Shown here one piece after another: positions 50,071 to 57,904 of a stretch of 60,420 bases of DNA. Within the stretch, counting starts at the first letter, position 1; every line of letters begins with the position of its first letter. Made by a program: the position numbers and the translations under genes. The DNA lies in assembly GCA_018652685.1 (NCBI GenBank), contig JABIBQ010000071.1, forward strand, positions 1 through 60,420, written 5' to 3'. The stretch is from Candidatus Bathyarchaeota archaeon. Its GTDB lineage: Archaea; Thermoproteota; Bathyarchaeia; TCS64. The notes beneath the pieces were generated by a model. That model was not told where the DNA came from. It did not search any database and saw only the letters and a list, made by a program, of their open reading frames with translations.

Positions 50071-51414
50071 GCTTTGAACTGCTTTTCTCTCTGACTCAAC
50101 GCCTTCAAGGCTCGTTATATCTCCCAAGTACTGCGTCATGAATGCCTTGCCGTTTATTCCAATTGCAGCAGCGTTCCTCAGTTCCGCTCCCAGTGCGATT
50201 CCACTTCCTTTTCTTATTGGGATATCGATTGGATCTGGCACGTATCCTCGCGATCTACGTGTGAACGCCGTTTTTCCATGTATAATTCGAAGGACCGAAT
50301 CATCTGACCTGTTGATAATATCCCGATTGTGAAGTAGGAAGTAATCTGCCAAACCTCCAAGTTCATCGAAAGCCGCTTCATTAGTTATTACCATAGGCAA
50401 TCCCCGCCTATTTCCGCTGGTCATGACCAATGCAGGTTCATTCAATCGCTTGAAAAGCATCGTTTGGATGCCTGTGTATGGCAACATCACGCCAACAGTG
50501 TTTAACCCAGGCGCCACCAAGTCCGAGATCACCCCATACCTCTTCCTCAGTATTACAACCGGTCTTTTCCAGTCACGAAGGTGCCTTTCCTCTAGTTTGT
50601 CAACTAATGCAAAAGACCTGATCGAGGTCAAATCGGGAGACATTAACGCGTATGGCTGATTTTTACGATCCTTCCTGCGTCTGAACTCCTCCAGAACATC
50701 GTCCTGGGTAGCTAGAGAAACAAGGTGTATGCCACCTATACCCTTGACTGCTACTATGTTACCTTCCATGAGAAGCTTTGCGGTTTCCGTGAACAGCTCC
50801 CTTGAATCGATAATTTCGCCTGACGCATTGTGGAGACTCATTTTGGGACCGCATATATGGCAAGTGATACCCTGGGCGTCGAACCGCCTGTCTAAGGGAT
50901 CATAGTAGTCCTTTTCGCAGTGCTTGCACATTGGGAAGTTGTGCATATGAGTCCTTTCTCTGTCATATGGGAGGGCTTTGACTGAGGTGAACCTCGGCCC
51001 ACACCAGGCACAGGCAGTGAACGGATACTCAAACCATCTTCCATTTGGGTCATCCATATCCCTGAGGCATTCCGGACAGATCCCGATGTCAGGTGGATAG
51101 ATGCCTGATGCAACTTTATCCGAGATCTTGCTCTTGTGGATTATAAAACGGTCAAACCTTCCCATGAATGGACTGAATGAGTGAAATAAGTCCTCAATAT
51201 CGGATACTTCCGGTGCATTTTCTCTCACATCCTTCAAGAACCTAGAGACCGCGTCCTCAGTACCCTCGACTATGATCTCGACGCCTGCGTCACCCAGATT
51301 GATAACATATCCCAGAAGACCGTTCCTGGCTGCCATCCTGTAGATGAAAGGCCTGAAACCGACGCCCTGTACCCTACCCGTAATATTGATCCTTGCCTCG
51401 ATCTTTCTGCTCAA
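49099..51414 (-). CDS. hypF: Carbamoyltransferase HypF ([NiFe] hydrogenase maturation)
   Basis: 771 residues, full length. Acylphosphatase domain (ITGRVQGVGFRPFIYRMA), two zinc fingers (CPECLRDMDD...CAWC and CKHCEKDY...CHIC), YrdC-like domain (VAVKGIGGIHLVS) and the HypF C-terminal domain with QHHHAHITSVMAENG and ISLDGAGYGDDGQIWGGEV are all present. It makes carbamoyl-AMP for the CN ligands of NiFe hydrogenases. No hydrogenase or other hyp gene is in the window. The start is TTG (51412-51414). The 3' half (49100-50070) is A/T-richer and motif-rich, while the 5' half resembles host DNA. Confidence 0.96.
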   Translation of the reverse strand: MSRKIEARINITGRVQGVGFRPFIYRMAARNGLLGYVINLGDAGVEIIVEGTEDAVSRFLKDVRENAPEVSDIEDLFHSFSPFMGRFDRFIIHKSKISDKVASGIYPPDIGICPECLRDMDDPNGRWFEYPFTACAWCGPRFTSVKALPYDRERTHMHNFPMCKHCEKDYYDPLDRRFDAQGITCHICGPKMSLHNASGEIIDSRELFTETAKLLMEGNIVAVKGIGGIHLVSLATQDDVLEEFRRRKDRKNQPYALMSPDLTSIRSFALVDKLEERHLRDWKRPVVILRKRYGVISDLVAPGLNTVGVMLPYTGIQTMLFKRLNEPALVMTSGNRRGLPMVITNEAAFDELGGLADYFLLHNRDIINRSDDSVLRIIHGKTAFTRRSRGYVPDPIDIPIRKGSGIALGAELRNAAAIGINGKAFMTQYLGDITSLEGVESERKAVQSMRDLLNITCNPDVMACDLHPSYMTSQIAEVMSQEMEVPLVKSQHHHAHITSVMAENGIKDEEVLGISLDGAGYGDDGQIWGGEVLKSTYLDYKRVGQLEYIPMPGGDLCAYYPYRMLISSLSKRVSDDEVRDITLNHIDLALPYGSQERDIILNHARREGVLMTSSAGRFLDSVSALIGTSLNRTYEGEPAMLLEDIATKGNPDSIKYEPDIQLIDDKYVLNTSNVLYNLLINRNKHKKEDIAAYSQKYLAYGLTDIVKMLQDSTGITKVALSGGVFVNNYITSTISKRLENEGFTVLRNTEVPPGDGGVALGQLVNSLHHVI

Positions 51415-51472
51415 GGGGTATCAAGTTCTAGTTGAACTGTGTAATTTAAACACTAAGTCTGGGAATTATCAT

Positions 51473-51488
51473 GTAAACAAGTAAACAA
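51473..51488. promoter_or_regulatory. Two tandem GTAAACAA octamers upstream of hypF and the HTH membrane gene
   Basis: Two perfect adjacent copies of GTAAACAA form part of the 127-bp divergent promoter region. The same octamer (as GTTTAC-type on the other strand) makes up the five-unit array at 55125-55164. This suggests a shared operator. A TATA-like TTTAAATTAC for hypF lies at 51441-51450. Confidence 0.5.
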
Positions 51489-51541
51489 TCCAAACAATAC
51501 GTGATTGTTTTCCTGATAACAAGTTAGAGAGGGTTCTCTGG

Positions 51542-52267
51542 ATGGTTCCCATTTTCGATACTGTAATTAACCTGTCTCCACCTGTCATATCAGGTAGCCC
51601 AATGGAAATGCTGTTCACCACTCTGTCCCTTTTCGTAGTTATGATTGTCGGCAGTTATATAGTGTACCAGCGAGTCGTTATGGCCCAAGCAGAGTACGAG
51701 GACAGCAAGGACTCTGTTCGGAACATCAGCTCAGGGTTCACTAGACAGGTCAAAAGGATGGAATCTGAGCTTGACAGAATTGAGCGTGAAGCACTACAGG
51801 CAAAATATATGGCCGGAGAGGCAATGAACTCGGGGCGCGGGACGGGAGACGCCACACTGAAGGGACTTGAGAAGGTTATGGAGCTCTCCGACCGAGTTGA
51901 CGGCATAGAAACAAGTATAGAGGCCATGCGTATGGATTTGCAAAAGATAGCCGCCCAACCGAGACTTGTCCAACAGACTCCCGTTACGGCCCCGATACCG
52001 GTAGAGGGAAATAATATCCTCCAGCAGATCACCGGGACCGAGATGGACGTCCTCAAAATGATAGTTGACCTTGGAGAAGGAACGGTGCCCGAGATTAAGG
52101 ACGTCATCAGCAAGACCCGTGAGCACACCGCTAGACTGCTTAAGAAGCTCTATGAAAAGGGCTTCATTGATAGGAACACTAGCAGCATGCCATACAGGTA
52201 CAGCATCCGCAAGGAGATCAGAGAACTTATCCTTGAGCAAAACGAGGATCTCTCACTAGGTCTCTAA
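51542..52267 (+). CDS. Membrane-anchored coiled-coil protein with C-terminal winged helix
   Basis: 241 residues. An N-terminal membrane helix (LFTTLSLFVVMIVGSYIVYQ) is followed by a long charged coiled coil (about residues 50-135), a Pro-rich linker, and a C-terminal winged helix (GTEMDVLKMIVDLGEGTVPEIKDVISKTREHTARLLKKLYEKGFIDRN). This layout, with the DNA-binding domain in the cytoplasm, suggests a membrane-tethered transcription regulator. It is likely co-transcribed with the cupin gene 32 bp downstream. Confidence 0.75.
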   Translation: MVPIFDTVINLSPPVISGSPMEMLFTTLSLFVVMIVGSYIVYQRVVMAQAEYEDSKDSVRNISSGFTRQVKRMESELDRIEREALQAKYMAGEAMNSGRGTGDATLKGLEKVMELSDRVDGIETSIEAMRMDLQKIAAQPRLVQQTPVTAPIPVEGNNILQQITGTEMDVLKMIVDLGEGTVPEIKDVISKTREHTARLLKKLYEKGFIDRNTSSMPYRYSIRKEIRELILEQNEDLSLGL

Positions 52268-52299
52268 CTTCAAATAGTATAGTACCCCTAAACTGTTCT

Positions 52300-52644
52300 A
52301 TGGTTCAACCAACTAGTTGGGATGAAGCACCACGCTTTGAGCCCATTGAAGGAGTAGACATCCGAATAATCGGGAACGGTATGCACGCCACACAATGTTA
52401 CATTGTAATCAATCCCGGGTCAGTCGTTGACTGGCACCAACACCCCCACGAACAGATGGGCACACTAATCTCAGGAGCAGGAACCCTATCCACAAGAGAC
52501 AAGGAAGTCAAGGCGATAGTCGGGGCAGCTTGGTTCCTCTCACCACACGAGGAGCACAAGTTCGAGACAACGGGTGATGAGCCCGCTATCATCATCGAGA
52601 CCTTTGCACCTGCACGTGTAGATTACGTAATACAGGCGAAGTAA
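52300..52644 (+). CDS. Cupin domain protein
   Basis: 114 residues with both cupin motifs: VVDWHQHPHEQMGTLISG (metal-binding HxH...E) and FLSPHEEHKFETTG (second His). Such cupins bind small ligands or metals; the role is unknown. It lies 7 bp before DP1 and may be in the same transcript, although the functional link is unclear. Confidence 0.83.
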   Translation: MVQPTSWDEAPRFEPIEGVDIRIIGNGMHATQCYIVINPGSVVDWHQHPHEQMGTLISGAGTLSTRDKEVKAIVGAAWFLSPHEEHKFETTGDEPAIIIETFAPARVDYVIQAK

Positions 52645-52651
52645 ACACCAA

Positions 52652-54115
52652 ATGCTGTCTGAGGAACTATTTCCAGTAGTGCAGAAGGCGATGGCGGCGG
52701 GCTATCAGCTAACCCCTGACGCCTTCACTCTCCTGAACGAAATGCCCGTTGAGGAGGCAATCCAGTTGATGGAAGAAGCTATCAGGAGAGCCTATAGACA
52801 GTCCAATATTTTCATAATCGACGCCGAATTCCTCGCAAAGAAACCTGAGGTAAACAAACCGATGAAGCCGATCCTGGCTAAAAAGTCAGTGAACGTGCTT
52901 GATCTAATCTTACCTCCGATGACCAAATCAATAGGAAACTCAAACGGGTACATCGACTACTTCAACAGCAGGTTCAAGCAGCTTGAGTCGATCATCAAGC
53001 AGCGCCCGGACCTCAGAGATGCAATCCCGTTAGCCCAGGCATTGAAACTTCCACTGAAGACCAAATTCAAAACTATTGGAATAGTCACGGAGAAGAGCGC
53101 GAGGAACAACCGCCTGTTCTTGGATCTTGAGGACATTGATACCACGACCCAAGTAATGGTCAGCGGCGAGGACAATCTCAAGAAGGGGTTAGAGATTCTC
53201 TTGGACCAGGTGATTTGCATTGAGGGCACCCGTTTCAGGGAGAAAATGATGGTGGCCAACGAGCTCTACTGGCCTGATATACCGATGCACAATATCCACA
53301 GGAGCAATGACCCGGTGTCAGTTGTCTTTGTCGGTGACGTGCACATCGGTAGCACTCACTTCAGGGACGACCTTTTCGAGAAATTCCTCAGATGGCTCAA
53401 CCAAGATCTCGGCCCGCAGCCCAGTAAAGACTTGGCTTCCACCGTGAAGTACGTCGTGATTGCAGGGGATCTTGTTGATGGGATTGGAATATATCCGAAC
53501 CAGCTTGACGAGCTCACTATACCCACCCAGAAGGCTCAATACGAGGAGGCCGCGAAGCTCATCGCCAGGTTCCCGGACCACATAGAAACGATCATCATAC
53601 CAGGCAACCACGACGCCGTGAGGAGAAGTCTCCCCCAGCCAGTCATCCCAGAGAGTTATGCACCATCGCTTTACGCTAACCCAAATGTGATCATGGCACC
53701 CAATCCAGTTTATATTGATTTAAACACCGTCCGTGTTTTAGTCGCACACGGTAGTTCGCTTACTGACATCCTAGGCTCCACTCCTGGTCAAGATTTCGCG
53801 AACCCGGTGAATGCAATTGAGCTGCTCCTCAAATGCAGGCACATAGCGCCTTCATACGGGGGAGCAACGCCAATTGCCCCCGAACAAGTTGACCGGCTTG
53901 TAATGAAGCACATCCCCGACGTGGTGTTGATGGGCCACATCCACATATACGAGTCAAAGAAATACAAGGGAGTGACCTTGATTTCAGCAGGCAGCTTCCA
54001 AGATCAAACGCCATATCAGAAGAGGATGAAATTAGTTCCCACCCCCGGGGTCCTATCTGTGTTTAACCTCAAGACCCACGACCAGTTCCCGCTGGACCTT
54101 GAAAGACTGAACTAG
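52652..54115 (+). CDS. polB: DNA polymerase D small subunit DP1 (3'-5' exonuclease)
   Basis: 487 residues. The N-terminal helical DP2-binding part is followed by an OB fold (FKTIGIVTEKSARNN...TTQVMVSGED) and a calcineurin-like phosphoesterase domain with FVGDVHIGS, AGDLVDG, PGNHDAV and VLMGHIHIYE. The His and Asp set of the proofreading nuclease is intact. It works with DP2 in the window. The preceding cupin gene ends 7 bp upstream. It is followed by the DUF99 pseudogene remnant. Confidence 0.95.
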   Translation: MLSEELFPVVQKAMAAGYQLTPDAFTLLNEMPVEEAIQLMEEAIRRAYRQSNIFIIDAEFLAKKPEVNKPMKPILAKKSVNVLDLILPPMTKSIGNSNGYIDYFNSRFKQLESIIKQRPDLRDAIPLAQALKLPLKTKFKTIGIVTEKSARNNRLFLDLEDIDTTTQVMVSGEDNLKKGLEILLDQVICIEGTRFREKMMVANELYWPDIPMHNIHRSNDPVSVVFVGDVHIGSTHFRDDLFEKFLRWLNQDLGPQPSKDLASTVKYVVIAGDLVDGIGIYPNQLDELTIPTQKAQYEEAAKLIARFPDHIETIIIPGNHDAVRRSLPQPVIPESYAPSLYANPNVIMAPNPVYIDLNTVRVLVAHGSSLTDILGSTPGQDFANPVNAIELLLKCRHIAPSYGGATPIAPEQVDRLVMKHIPDVVLMGHIHIYESKKYKGVTLISAGSFQDQTPYQKRMKLVPTPGVLSVFNLKTHDQFPLDLERLN

Positions 54116-54667
54116 TATCTTTTGCTGTAATATCCGCGAGTCTCTAAGCCTCTGGTATCCTGTCTTGGATAGCCTATTCCTCCAGGACGTTCTCAGCGAA
54201 CTCGACTAATCCACCTACTATCTCAAAGTAGCTTGATCGGTACTTCCTGATTTTAAGCTCGTTTATCCAATCTTATGCTTCGTACCCCCTCCACCTCTCC
54301 CTCTAAGCAGGGAAATGGTTTCTGGGCGCCTTCATGGTGGTATCCATGTCAGAGTACTTGGACATGTAGCCGATTATGGGCTTCCCGATCTCTCTGTAAA
54401 CATATTTCACGTCCACCACGATGAACCCGGCAAAAGCGGCACCGCCAAGGATGACGCCTTCCATCTCCCAGTCCTTGAGAATTGATTACAATGTTTATAC
54501 CAGCGTCATGGCATTCTACGATGATTGGGGCGAGCCTGAAGTCAAACAAATCTGATACATGTAAACGTGTACACCAAAGGCTTGTCTGTAGAGTAAGATC
54601 CCCTTCCTCTCGCTGGAATGGTTCGAAGCTTCTGTCTTGAACCCCTACTGCTACCCTAGAAACGATC
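54116..54667 (-). pseudogene. DUF99 family protein pseudogene
   Basis: The minus strand shows pieces of a DUF99 protein: VGVQDRSFEPFQREEGDL near the start, APIIVECHDAGINIV, then in another frame DWEMEGVILGGAAFAGFIVVDVKYVY, then IRKYRSSYFEIVGGLVEFAE and a tail PEA...RLADITAKD. Four stop codons interrupt the last part (TAG after HFPA, TAA after YEA, TAG after LEE, TAG after PEA) and at least one frameshift occurs near 54480. No promoter or start is obvious. DUF99 proteins are archaeal nuclease-fold (endonuclease V-related) proteins. It runs up to the DP1 stop. Confidence 0.8.
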
Positions 54668-55108
54668 TCAATACTTGTCGAGTTTTCCTTGTATTTTGCA
54701 CTTTATTAGGAATTGTGCATACGCTGCCCTTGGAACCTTAACTTTACCTGCCTTAACAGTTATTCTGGAGATTTGCTGTAAAGCGTTTTTATCAACGTCT
54801 TTCTCAAAAGTTAGGTTTCCATTACTCTCTATGGCGAAAGGACCCATTTCTATGGCTATTTCCTTTATATCCTCCTTGGATAGGCTTATTTCACCGTCAT
54901 CGTCGATGGCAAGAATGAATTCAGCGGAATTAGCTAGTACACCGCCATGTAAAACTGCGACAGATTCAGATCCATCATTGTTGATGTATTGATCAAGTGC
55001 CTTGTTAACTAAGTCAGCCACGTTTTTGCCATCTTTTTTGGCCATAGAGTAAACTTCAGTGTAAAGCTCGGTGTCTAATCCCCTTATGGCTACTGTTTTT
55101 CGTGGCAT
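54668..55108 (-). CDS. Ribbon-helix-helix transcription regulator
   Basis: 146 residues. The N-terminal 45 residues (TVAIRGLDTELYTEVYSMAKKDGKNVADLVNKALDQYI) form a CopG/MetJ-like ribbon-helix-helix: one strand with alternating residues and two helices. The remaining 100 residues are acidic beta-rich and unlike known domains, possibly a sensor. The gene sits under an array of five tandem octamers that overlaps its own TATA region, so autoregulation is likely. It is divergent from the winged-helix gene at 55223. Confidence 0.8.
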   Translation of the reverse strand: MPRKTVAIRGLDTELYTEVYSMAKKDGKNVADLVNKALDQYINNDGSESVAVLHGGVLANSAEFILAIDDDGEISLSKEDIKEIAIEMGPFAIESNGNLTFEKDVDKNALQQISRITVKAGKVKVPRAAYAQFLIKCKIQGKLDKY

Positions 55109-55124
55109 GTTAACTGTATCACCA

Positions 55125-55164
55125 GTTTATTTGTTTACAAGTTTACTTGTTATCAAGTATACTT
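55125..55164. promoter_or_regulatory. Operator: five tandem 8-bp repeats
   Basis: The 40 bp split exactly into GTTTATTT, GTTTACAA, GTTTACTT, GTTATCAA and GTATACTT, with consensus GTTTAC followed by TT or AA. Regular 8-bp phasing is known for ribbon-helix-helix (MetJ-like) operators. The array lies 17-56 bp upstream of the regulator gene and touches TATA-like sequences of both divergent genes (AAATAAAC on the minus strand; ACTTATAA at 55161-55168 on the plus strand). Confidence 0.7.
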
Positions 55165-55192
55165 ATAAGCATATCGGGGCTGTAAACATCTT

Positions 55193-55206
55193 GCCCCGAA
55201 AGGGGC
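55193..55206 (+). other. GAAA-tetraloop hairpin in the leader of the winged-helix gene
   Basis: GCCCC (55193-55197), loop GAAA, GGGGC (55202-55206) form a stable stem. If transcription starts 25 bp after the TATA-like box at 55161-55170, the hairpin is at the very 5' end of the mRNA, with the GGAG ribosome site immediately after (55209-55212). A second arm CGGGGC (55175-55180) could pair with GCCCCG instead if the transcript begins earlier. Confidence 0.45.
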
Positions 55207-55222
55207 CCCGGAGTTAGATTAA

Positions 55223-55885
55223 GTGTCAAGCACGGTAGCCCTAGATAAAACAATAAACAAGAATAAAAATCGCTCGGTAGCCAAATCGGGTGTAAGGAAT
55301 GCTAACTTCGGCAAATATGTAGATGTATTCCGGCAATTATTACTTCTCAACGAGAAAAACGACCTTGCAACCACTCTGAAGAACATTCAGGAGCTCATGA
55401 GTTTTAGCGAAAAGATCTTCACTAGCGGCGCGGTCAGCGAAACCTTCCTCTACTTCTGTCTCCACGGTGCATCTACCGCGTGGGTGCTACAGTGTGAGCT
55501 GAACATGCCAGAGGCAACGGTTTACCGGGCCCTCAAGAGGTTACGTGCCATGAACGTCCTGGTCCCCGCTTTAAAGGTGAGCAAGGTCAAGCGCAGCAAG
55601 GGCGGTCCGAGGCCAACGGTATGGGCCATTGATACGGCTTCACCGGACGAGGTGAGTAGTGCATTGAAGCTTCACTACAAGATGTTGAGTCCAAAGTTCA
55701 GGGTAGCAGAGGAGGTCGCTCAGACTATCCTAGACGAGTTCCAGAAGGCAGGAAAGCCACTGGAGATCAACTACCGTGACATAATGGGTCAAGTAAAGAG
55801 CCTGAAGATCCCATTCAAGGGACCAGACATAGCAGAGCTGGCAGCCCAGTACCTCCACGAACGTGGAATCAAGGTCTGGCGATAA
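55223..55885 (+). CDS. Winged-helix DNA-binding protein
   Basis: 220 residues from GTG with GGAG 11 bases upstream. A basic N-terminus (NKNKNRSVAKSGVRN) precedes a winged-helix region around residues 90-125 (STAWVLQCELNMPEATVYRALKRLRAMNVLVPAL). A helix-rich C-terminus follows (PKFRVAEEVAQTILDEFQKAG). It looks like a transcription regulator or plasmid/virus replication-control protein. It shares the octamer-array intergenic region with the divergent ribbon-helix-helix gene. Confidence 0.7.
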   Translation: MSSTVALDKTINKNKNRSVAKSGVRNANFGKYVDVFRQLLLLNEKNDLATTLKNIQELMSFSEKIFTSGAVSETFLYFCLHGASTAWVLQCELNMPEATVYRALKRLRAMNVLVPALKVSKVKRSKGGPRPTVWAIDTASPDEVSSALKLHYKMLSPKFRVAEEVAQTILDEFQKAGKPLEINYRDIMGQVKSLKIPFKGPDIAELAAQYLHERGIKVWR

Positions 55886-55903
55886 CACTCCCCCAAGAGC
55901 CCT

Positions 55904-55920
55904 CCTCCCACTTCGGGAGG
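55904..55920 (+). terminator. First hairpin after the winged-helix gene
   Basis: CCTCCC (55904-55909), loop ACTTC, GGGAGG (55915-55920) lie 19 bp past the stop at 55885. No T-run follows, so it may stabilise the 3' end rather than terminate transcription. Confidence 0.4.
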
Positions 55921-55947
55921 GGGGATATTCTCAAAAGATAATTGAAC

Positions 55948-55974
55948 CCGATACGGCGTTGTCGTATCGGTTTT
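55948..55974 (+). terminator. Hairpin plus T-run terminator
   Basis: CCGATACG (55948-55955), a seven-base loop and CGTATCGG (55963-55970) form a perfect eight-base-pair stem followed by TTTTAT. This looks like an intrinsic terminator for the winged-helix gene. It also argues that the ATG at 55942 is not the start of the next gene. Confidence 0.6.
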
Positions 55975-56010
55975 ATACCCAAGAGACAATTCAGCACCAG
56001 TGAGTCTTCA

Positions 56011-56772
56011 TTGAGCAAGAGAATCCAGCCCCATATTATGTGCGGTATCGATGATGTAGCGAAGTACGTTTTGATGCCAGGAGACCCCACTAGGGTCCAG
56101 CGGATAGCGAAACAGTTCGATTCAGCGGAGAAGAAAGCAGAGTACCGAGGATTCATAACTTATACAGGTGAAACCAAGGGAATCTCGATCACCTCAACAT
56201 CATCTGGTATTGGCTGTCCGACAACTGCAATCGCGATGGAGGAGCTCATGAACCTTGGAGCAGACACATTCATTCGAGTAGGAACGACAGGTGCCCTTGT
56301 CCCACACTTAGATAGCGGAGATATCGTGGTCGCAACGGCTGCTGTACGTTGGGAAGGAACCAGCAAAACCTACATCGCCACCGAGTACCCCGCAGTGGCC
56401 AGCTATCAAGTAGTTAATGCCCTTCTGCAGGCTGCCGACGAGTTGGGAATCAAGGTACACCCAGGCATCATAATCAGCAGCGACGCCTACTACGGAGGAA
56501 ATAACGAGGTATTACGCATGTTCGGCGAGGCAAACGTCCTCAGTATCGAGATGGAAGCCAGTCTCATGTTCACCCTCGCAGGGATAAGAGGTGTAAGGGC
56601 AGGCGCTATCTGTACCGTAGATGGGAATCTCTTCAAGGGAACAGGTAAGAGAGAGATGAAGCTAGGTGAGAAAACCGGGGAACTCGCTGACAAAGTCCAG
56701 CAGAGTATTGAAGATGAGATAAAGATAGCCGTTAGGGCCGTTCAGATTCTGGACGCGCGCGCTATAACGTAA
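56011..56772 (+). CDS. Uridine/purine nucleoside phosphorylase family protein
   Basis: 253 residues from TTG 56011 (SKRIQPHIMCGIDDVAKYVLMPGDP is the conserved N-terminus; the frame opens earlier at ATG 55942, but that would cross the terminator hairpin). GDPTRVQRIAKQF is the phosphate loop, IRVGTTGALVPHLDSGDIV the central motif and VLSIEMEASLMFTLAGIRG the ribose-binding Glu region. It phosphorolyses nucleosides to base and ribose-1-phosphate in salvage. Base specificity is unclear. Confidence 0.9.
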   Translation: MSKRIQPHIMCGIDDVAKYVLMPGDPTRVQRIAKQFDSAEKKAEYRGFITYTGETKGISITSTSSGIGCPTTAIAMEELMNLGADTFIRVGTTGALVPHLDSGDIVVATAAVRWEGTSKTYIATEYPAVASYQVVNALLQAADELGIKVHPGIIISSDAYYGGNNEVLRMFGEANVLSIEMEASLMFTLAGIRGVRAGAICTVDGNLFKGTGKREMKLGEKTGELADKVQQSIEDEIKIAVRAVQILDARAIT

Positions 56773-56835
56773 TTTCCTTGGACTATTCAATGTAGACTTA
56801 GAATAATTTTCATGCGAAAATATGGGTTTTTGATC

Positions 56836-57813
56836 CTATGGTAGGCTGAAATACCAGGTGTCCCTTCTGGTCTCCCTCTTGACCTCACCCATTTTCTCCA
56901 AATAAAATAGATGAGCGAAGGTCTCAGTGGCTGCCATCCTCTTTGTCCAAAATGTCATTACTGGCCATGGCCTGCTGTCCCAGTGAACCTTGCTACCCAC
57001 GTCGTAGACTGTTTGGGGGCCGTCCTCAAGGGTCTCCTTCATCTCGTCCAGCCTGTTCCTGTGGTGAGTCATGAGTTGCTGGGTCCTGGGCTTGAGGTCG
57101 TTGAATGTCCACTCGTGGCCGGGTAGGATGGTGTCCACGTCTACGTCCTGTATCTTTTCAAGGCTTGACAGGTACTCTCCAAGTGGGTCGTGGTCTCTGT
57201 AGCTGTGGAGGGCAACGTGGCTTGTGATCTTTGGTAGCACGTGGTCGCCGCTGAATAGGATTCTGTTCTTCTGGTTGAGTAGGCAGATGTGCTCGTAACT
57301 GTGGCCGGGTGTCCATATCACCTCAAGGTCAAGGTCACCCAGGGTGAACTTCTCACCGTCAGCGAGATACCTGTCGATCTGCATGGGTTTTACGTCGCTC
57401 TTGAAGACGTACTTGTTCTTGGTGATGTTGTGCTTGTACTGTTGTCCGCCGAAGAGGTCCAGTTCCTTGAGTGTGTTCTCGTAGAGGTTGTCCCACTCGT
57501 TGACCATCATCTCCTGCCTCTCCTTGGCAGCTGAGCCTGCCCATATCTCAATCCCGTCTTCTTGGAGTATTTGGGCGAGCCCGATGTGGTCATTGTGAAG
57601 GTGGGTTATGATTATGCGCTCGATGTCCTTTGGCTTGAGTCCATATGGCTCCAGCTGGTCGCTGAGCCCGGTGTACGCCTCTTCGGAGGGCACGCCTGTG
57701 TCTATGAGTGTCCTGGACTCTTTGAGCAGGTAGCTGAATGTCTTGCCCAGCGGGTTCCTTGACATGGGTACCTTGAGCTGGACGATGGTGTCGGTGATAT
57801 TCTCCGGCTTCAC
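56836..57813 (-). CDS. MBL-fold metallo-hydrolase
   Basis: 325 residues. Metal motif ITHLHNDHIGLAQ (HxHxDH), TPGHSYEHICLL, ILFSGDHVLPKI and TILPGHEWTFNDL are the successive ligands of metallo-beta-lactamase-fold enzymes. A C-terminal helical region (about 260-325) includes DVGSKVHWDSRPWPVMTFW. Similar proteins are glyoxalase II-like or RNase Z-like hydrolases; the substrate is open. Divergent from the aminotransferase gene. Confidence 0.88.
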   Translation of the reverse strand: MKPENITDTIVQLKVPMSRNPLGKTFSYLLKESRTLIDTGVPSEEAYTGLSDQLEPYGLKPKDIERIIITHLHNDHIGLAQILQEDGIEIWAGSAAKERQEMMVNEWDNLYENTLKELDLFGGQQYKHNITKNKYVFKSDVKPMQIDRYLADGEKFTLGDLDLEVIWTPGHSYEHICLLNQKNRILFSGDHVLPKITSHVALHSYRDHDPLGEYLSSLEKIQDVDVDTILPGHEWTFNDLKPRTQQLMTHHRNRLDEMKETLEDGPQTVYDVGSKVHWDSRPWPVMTFWTKRMAATETFAHLFYLEKMGEVKRETRRDTWYFSLP

Positions 57814-57904
57814 GGGGCGTAGAATGTATTACTACGGTTTAAACTACACTGAACACCGCCTCACCTTTATACAAAAAACGTGGAGTATTTCACGGGTATC
57901 ATCG

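Noticed and set aside
55942-56010. N-terminal extension of the nucleoside phosphorylase
   Set aside because: It would translate through the 55948-55974 hairpin/T-run terminator and adds no conserved sequence; the family N-terminus begins at the TTG at 56011.
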